Assembly (NCBI RefSeq): GCF_051954575.1 | Contig: NZ_JBQCHP010000107.1 | Location: 1-64,000 of the forward strand | DNA length: 64,000 bases | DNA from: Dyella_B sp035690825 | GTDB taxonomy: Bacteria; Pseudomonadota; Gammaproteobacteria; Xanthomonadales; Rhodanobacteraceae | Reading direction: 5' to 3' | Part shown: positions 60,671 to 64,000 of the stretch, one piece after another | Layout of the letters: every line of letters begins with the position of its first letter | Position numbering within the stretch: position 1 is the stretch's first letter | Notes under the pieces: generated by a model | What the model was told of the DNA's origin: nothing | The model's input: the letters and a program-made list of their open reading frames with translations, nothing else | Databases searched by the model: none | Program-made: the position numbers and the translations under genes

Positions 60671-63600
60671 GTGAACCGTATCTACCGTTTGGTCTGGAAC
60701 CGTGCCCTGGGCACCGTGCAGGTGGCTTCCGAACTCGCATGCGCAGCGCGCGGCGGCGCGCAAGGCACGGCGGACACGCAGCCGCTGCGTAGCCACGCAC
60801 TGCCGATGGCTTGCGCCGCGGCGTTGGGCCTGACGTTGTCGCTCATTCCAACCATATCGAGCGCCAGTTGCGCCCCTACCGTCATCCCATCGGTGACAGG
60901 TACGGCCGGAACGGCGGGTACCGACGGTACAAGCGCCGCCCCCAACGGCCATGCCGGAGGGATTGGCACCAATGGTGGCGATGCCACAACGGTTGGTTCC
61001 ACTTTTTATTGCGTCGATGTCGGTAGCCAGGTTGCTGGTGGCACTGGCGGCGCCGGCGGCAATGGCGGCGATGGCATGGCGGCTACCGGAAGGCCGAGCT
61101 TTGGCGGTAACGGAGGCAACGGTGGCGCGGGCGCGTACGGCATCCGCGGCACGGGCGCTTTCCAGCTGGGCAACTACGGCAGTATCGCCGGCGGCGCGGG
61201 CGGTAACGGGGGCATCGGCGGGGAAGCGTCTCTTGCCGGCGGTGACGGCGCCTACAGCGGCAACGGTGGTACAGGCGGCGCGGGAGGTACGGCGGTCGGT
61301 GGTACCGGCTTCATCCTCAACAACTTCTCCACCGGCGTCATTACCGGTGGTGCCGGCGGCGCCGGTGGGCGTGGCGGCTTCCGCGCTGGCACCTTTTACG
61401 GCGAGGCAGGCCCAGGTGGGCAAGGCGGCGCTGCCATCAACAGCCATGGCGCCAGCCACATCAGCAATAGCGGCAGCATCGTCGGTGGCGCGGGGGGCGC
61501 CAGCGGCACGGACTACCACGGAACCGAGCGCGGAGGCGGCGGTGGCGCGGGGGTTGCCGGTGATGGATTCATGCTCGACAACACCGCCAGCATCACCGGT
61601 GGCGCCGGTGGTGCGGGTGGCGTTGCCTATCTCGGCGGAACCTCCGGCAGCGGCGGCAACGGTGGCGACGGCATTCTTGGCAGCAACCTGACGGTAACCA
61701 ACAGCGGCAGCATCAGCGGCGGCCAGGCCGGCGCGGCCGGACCCGCCGTCGCTGCGAACGGCATCAAGGCCGGCCAACCCGGCGTCAGTGGCGATGCCGT
61801 GCATTTCACCGGCGGTACCAGCACGCTCACGCTCAATAGCGGCTCGGTGTTGAACGGCATGGTGGAGATCGACGGCGGCAGCACCGCCACCCTGTACGCG
61901 AATGCAGCCGGACTGGATCTCAACGGCGGCTCGCTCGGCAGCAATGCGCTGCTGGTCAACGGCACCGCCAATATCAACGTCAATACACCGACCTTCGCTG
62001 TCTCGGGAAACATCAACGGCAGCGGCACACTCAACATCGCAGGCGCCGGCGCGATCACGCTGGGCACAGTCAACGTTGGCGGGCTGAACAGCAGCGCATC
62101 GACCACGCTCGACGATAACGTCACCACCAGCGGTGGCGGCCAAACCTACAACTCACCTGTCACGCTCGGCGCGGCCATCACGGCCAGCGACACGCAGGGC
62201 GGCAGCATCCGTTTCAGTACGATCAACGGGCCTTACGATCTCATCGCCGATACCACGGGTACCATCTTTTTCAATAGCCCGGTAGGCGCCAGCCGCGCGC
62301 TGAATAGCCTGACCGTGAACGATGCGAGCAAGATCACGCTCGATGGCAATGTCTCCACGGTCGGCAACCAGTCGTATGGCGGACCCGTCACGCTGGGCGG
62401 CGCCGTTACGGCGCGCGCTTCGACCGGCAATGTTGAATTCAAATCGACCGTCGACGGCGCATTCGGATTGGACGTCAATGCAGGCGGCACAACCACGTTC
62501 GATCAAGCCGTGGGCGGCCAGACCCGGTTGTCCAGCCTTGTTTCGGAAGGCAGTGGAAACACTGTATTGGCCGCGGACGTAGCCACAAGCGGCGGTGGCC
62601 AGGGTTTCGGCAATGCGGTAAGCATCACCAGCGATATAACGCTCAGCGATAACCAGTCCGGCAGCATCAATTTCGATTCGACGATCGATGGTGCACATGA
62701 CCTGACGATCACGACAGGCGGGATGACCAGCTTCCAAGGTTCCATCGGTGCCACGCAGGCGTTGAACAACATCACCGTGACAAGCGCCGGCATTCCGCTT
62801 TATCAGTCGTGGAACATCAATGGCACTGCCACGCTCAACAGCAGCGGTGGCATCGACGAAATGCCCGGTGCCGCGCTCTCGGCCAACTTGCTGACCGGCA
62901 GTTCGACCGATGCGACCCATCTGGACACCAGCACTAACGCCATCGCGAGCATCGGCCCGTTTTCCGCCAACGGTTTTACGCTCGTCAACAGCGAAAGTGT
63001 GCTCGTGCTGAGCGGTTCCACCCTCGACGGCGGCGCAGGCGGCGTATCGCTCGCCACCACCGCTGGCAATATCTATGTCTACCAGGCCGCCACGGTCACC
63101 GGCGCCAACATCAACCTTTCCCCCACTGGCTTTACCGACCTGTTCGGCACGCTGAGCACATCGGGGACCATTACCTCGAACAATGGGCTGCAAGTCGAAA
63201 CCGGAAGCGCGATGCTTGGCAACGTCGCCAACAACGGCGGCATCACCTTCGTCAACAGCGATAGCATTTCAATGGCCGGCGCCATTTCAGGCAATGGCGA
63301 CCTTACGACACTAGGCAGCGGCAGCGTCGATCTCCAGGGCATCAATACCTACACCGGCGCGACCACGCTCAACAGCGGCACACTCACGCTATCGGGGAAT
63401 GGCAGCATCGCCGCGTCCAGCTCCGTGCTGGTCGGCAGCTCCAGCACGCTGGATATATCGGGCACCCACAACGGCGCGTCGATCACCACGCTCGCCGGCA
63501 AGGGCAAAGTGGTGCTCGGCAATCAGACTCTGACACTCACCGATGCCATGGATACCTACAAAGGCATCATGAGCGGCACCGGCGGTTTCGCAGTATCCGG

Positions 63601-64000
63601 CGGAGCAGAGGTTTTCACCGGTGCCAACACCTATACCGGCGGTACCGCGATCAACGGTGGCAGCCTGCAATTGGGTAGCGGCGGTACCGCGGGTTCGATC
63701 ACCGGTGATGTGGTCGATAACGGTAGCCTTATTTTCAATCGCCTCGATGCGATCAGTTTCGGCGGCAATATTTCCGGCAACGGCGCACTGGTGCAGCAGG
63801 GTGTGGGGACGCTGACGCTCACCGGCGCTAACACGTATACGGGCGGCACGGTAATCAGTGGCGGCACGTTGTCGGTATCCGGCGACAGCAATCTCGGCGC
63901 CAGCACGGGCGCTTTGGCGTTGAACGGCGGCACGCTGCAAATCGACGGGCATACGTTCAACAGCACCATCCGCGCGATCAGCGTTAACGCGCTCGGCAGC
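60671..64000 (+). CDS. Glycine-rich autotransporter adhesin, 5' part (runs off the window)
   Basis: A GTG start at 60671 (AGGGG 7 nt upstream) opens a frame of 1110 codons with no stop before the window edge. The N-terminus is an extended signal peptide region (NRIYRLVWNRALG ... VASELA), typical of large type V secreted proteins, followed by a hydrophobic core ending near SSASC. Residues ~75-370 form glycine-rich modules built on GGAGGxGG, each followed by a short SGSI-type beta segment, resembling mycobacterial PGRS stretches. A beta-helix passenger follows. Near the right edge at least three passenger-associated repeats occur (LQGINTYTGATTLNSGTLTL, VFTGANTYTGGTAINGGSLQ, LTLTGANTYTGGTVISGGTL). 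The translocating barrel must lie beyond 64000. Confidence 0.9.
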   Translation, partial: MNRIYRLVWNRALGTVQVASELACAARGGAQGTADTQPLRSHALPMACAAALGLTLSLIPTISSASCAPTVIPSVTGTAGTAGTDGTSAAPNGHAGGIGTNGGDATTVGSTFYCVDVGSQVAGGTGGAGGNGGDGMAATGRPSFGGNGGNGGAGAYGIRGTGAFQLGNYGSIAGGAGGNGGIGGEASLAGGDGAYSGNGGTGGAGGTAVGGTGFILNNFSTGVITGGAGGAGGRGGFRAGTFYGEAGPGGQGGAAINSHGASHISNSGSIVGGAGGASGTDYHGTERGGGGGAGVAGDGFMLDNTASITGGAGGAGGVAYLGGTSGSGGNGGDGILGSNLTVTNSGSISGGQAGAAGPAVAANGIKAGQPGVSGDAVHFTGGTSTLTLNSGSVLNGMVEIDGGSTATLYANAAGLDLNGGSLGSNALLVNGTANINVNTPTFAVSGNINGSGTLNIAGAGAITLGTVNVGGLNSSASTTLDDNVTTSGGGQTYNSPVTLGAAITASDTQGGSIRFSTINGPYDLIADTTGTIFFNSPVGASRALNSLTVNDASKITLDGNVSTVGNQSYGGPVTLGGAVTARASTGNVEFKSTVDGAFGLDVNAGGTTTFDQAVGGQTRLSSLVSEGSGNTVLAADVATSGGGQGFGNAVSITSDITLSDNQSGSINFDSTIDGAHDLTITTGGMTSFQGSIGATQALNNITVTSAGIPLYQSWNINGTATLNSSGGIDEMPGAALSANLLTGSSTDATHLDTSTNAIASIGPFSANGFTLVNSESVLVLSGSTLDGGAGGVSLATTAGNIYVYQAATVTGANINLSPTGFTDLFGTLSTSGTITSNNGLQVETGSAMLGNVANNGGITFVNSDSISMAGAISGNGDLTTLGSGSVDLQGINTYTGATTLNSGTLTLSGNGSIAASSSVLVGSSSTLDISGTHNGASITTLAGKGKVVLGNQTLTLTDAMDTYKGIMSGTGGFAVSGGAEVFTGANTYTGGTAINGGSLQLGSGGTAGSITGDVVDNGSLIFNRLDAISFGGNISGNGALVQQGVGTLTLTGANTYTGGTVISGGTLSVSGDSNLGASTGALALNGGTLQIDGHTFNSTIRAISVNALGS

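Noticed and set aside
60900..61800. Repetitive glycine codons that look like a tandem repeat or CRISPR-like array
   Set aside because: The repeat is at protein level (GGAGGxGG) with variable codons and no spacer structure, inside an open frame.
60620..62143. Minus-strand open frame of about 500 codons opposite the autotransporter
   Set aside because: It mirrors the glycine-rich repeats and gives low-complexity Ala/Thr/Gly sequence. The sense frame has an extended signal peptide and autotransporter repeats.

Overview
The window looks like chromosomal DNA from a high-GC gammaproteobacterium of the Xanthomonadales, most likely a Rhodanobacteraceae genus such as Dyella, Luteibacter, Frateuria or Rhodanobacter. 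The reasons are the sucCD/pilS/pilR neighbourhood, the many TonB-dependent receptors and periplasmic glycosidases each beside a LacI regulator, and the extragenic palindromes of the type GTAGGTTGGGGTGCAAACCC. The genus is inferred; no rRNA or other marker is present.

Layout. 1-4.3 kb: sucD-sucC (minus strand) with a clear terminator, then pilS. 4.3-18.5 kb: an alpha-glucoside/trehalose island lies between pilS and pilR. It holds a LacI regulator with a small downstream gene, a GH65 phosphorylase fused to beta-phosphoglucomutase, a TonB-dependent receptor, an MFS permease, an exported GH65 hydrolase, a GH37 trehalase and an exported esterase. 18.5-24 kb: pilR, then a sensory block made of a frameshifted REC-kinase-REC gene, a single-domain response regulator and a membrane histidine kinase. 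24.2-31.6 kb: a mannoside locus with an exported GH92 alpha-mannosidase, LacI regulator, FucP-like permease, PfkB fructokinase and mannose isomerase-type epimerase. 31.6-33.2 kb: a secreted AA10 lytic polysaccharide monooxygenase. 34-40.3 kb: TonB-dependent receptor, GH35 beta-galactosidase and GH27 alpha-galactosidase, ending in a strong terminator. 40.6-43.5 kb: two tandem paralogous exported beta-propeller proteins of unknown function.

43.5-53.7 kb: a LacI regulator is divergent from an eight-gene operon: Gfo/Idh/MocA oxidoreductase, MFS permease, TIM-barrel protein, GMC oxidoreductase, Tat-exported gluconate-dehydrogenase-subunit-3-like protein, two more TIM-barrel proteins and a DUF1080 (3-keto-disaccharide hydrolase family) protein. 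Together they suggest a 3-keto-glycoside pathway: oxidation at C3, non-classical cleavage of the glycosidic bond, then re-reduction or isomerisation. This is the most interesting system in the window. 53.7-64 kb: LysE-type exporter, a TetR/FAD-oxidoreductase divergent pair, a DesK/NarL-type two-component system, a sulfotransferase, and the 5' part of a large glycine-rich autotransporter that runs off the right edge.

Across the window, three LacI genes each sit beside paired pseudo-palindromes with a central CG or near-CG in a divergent intergenic region. In one case the paired sites overlap a good sigma-70 promoter. Several families of extragenic palindromes decorate gene ends. One carries a 159-bp inverted-repeat mini-element, and one palindrome doublet lies in frame inside a leader ORF. 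All functional calls come from motif recognition in the translated sequence; no database search was run.
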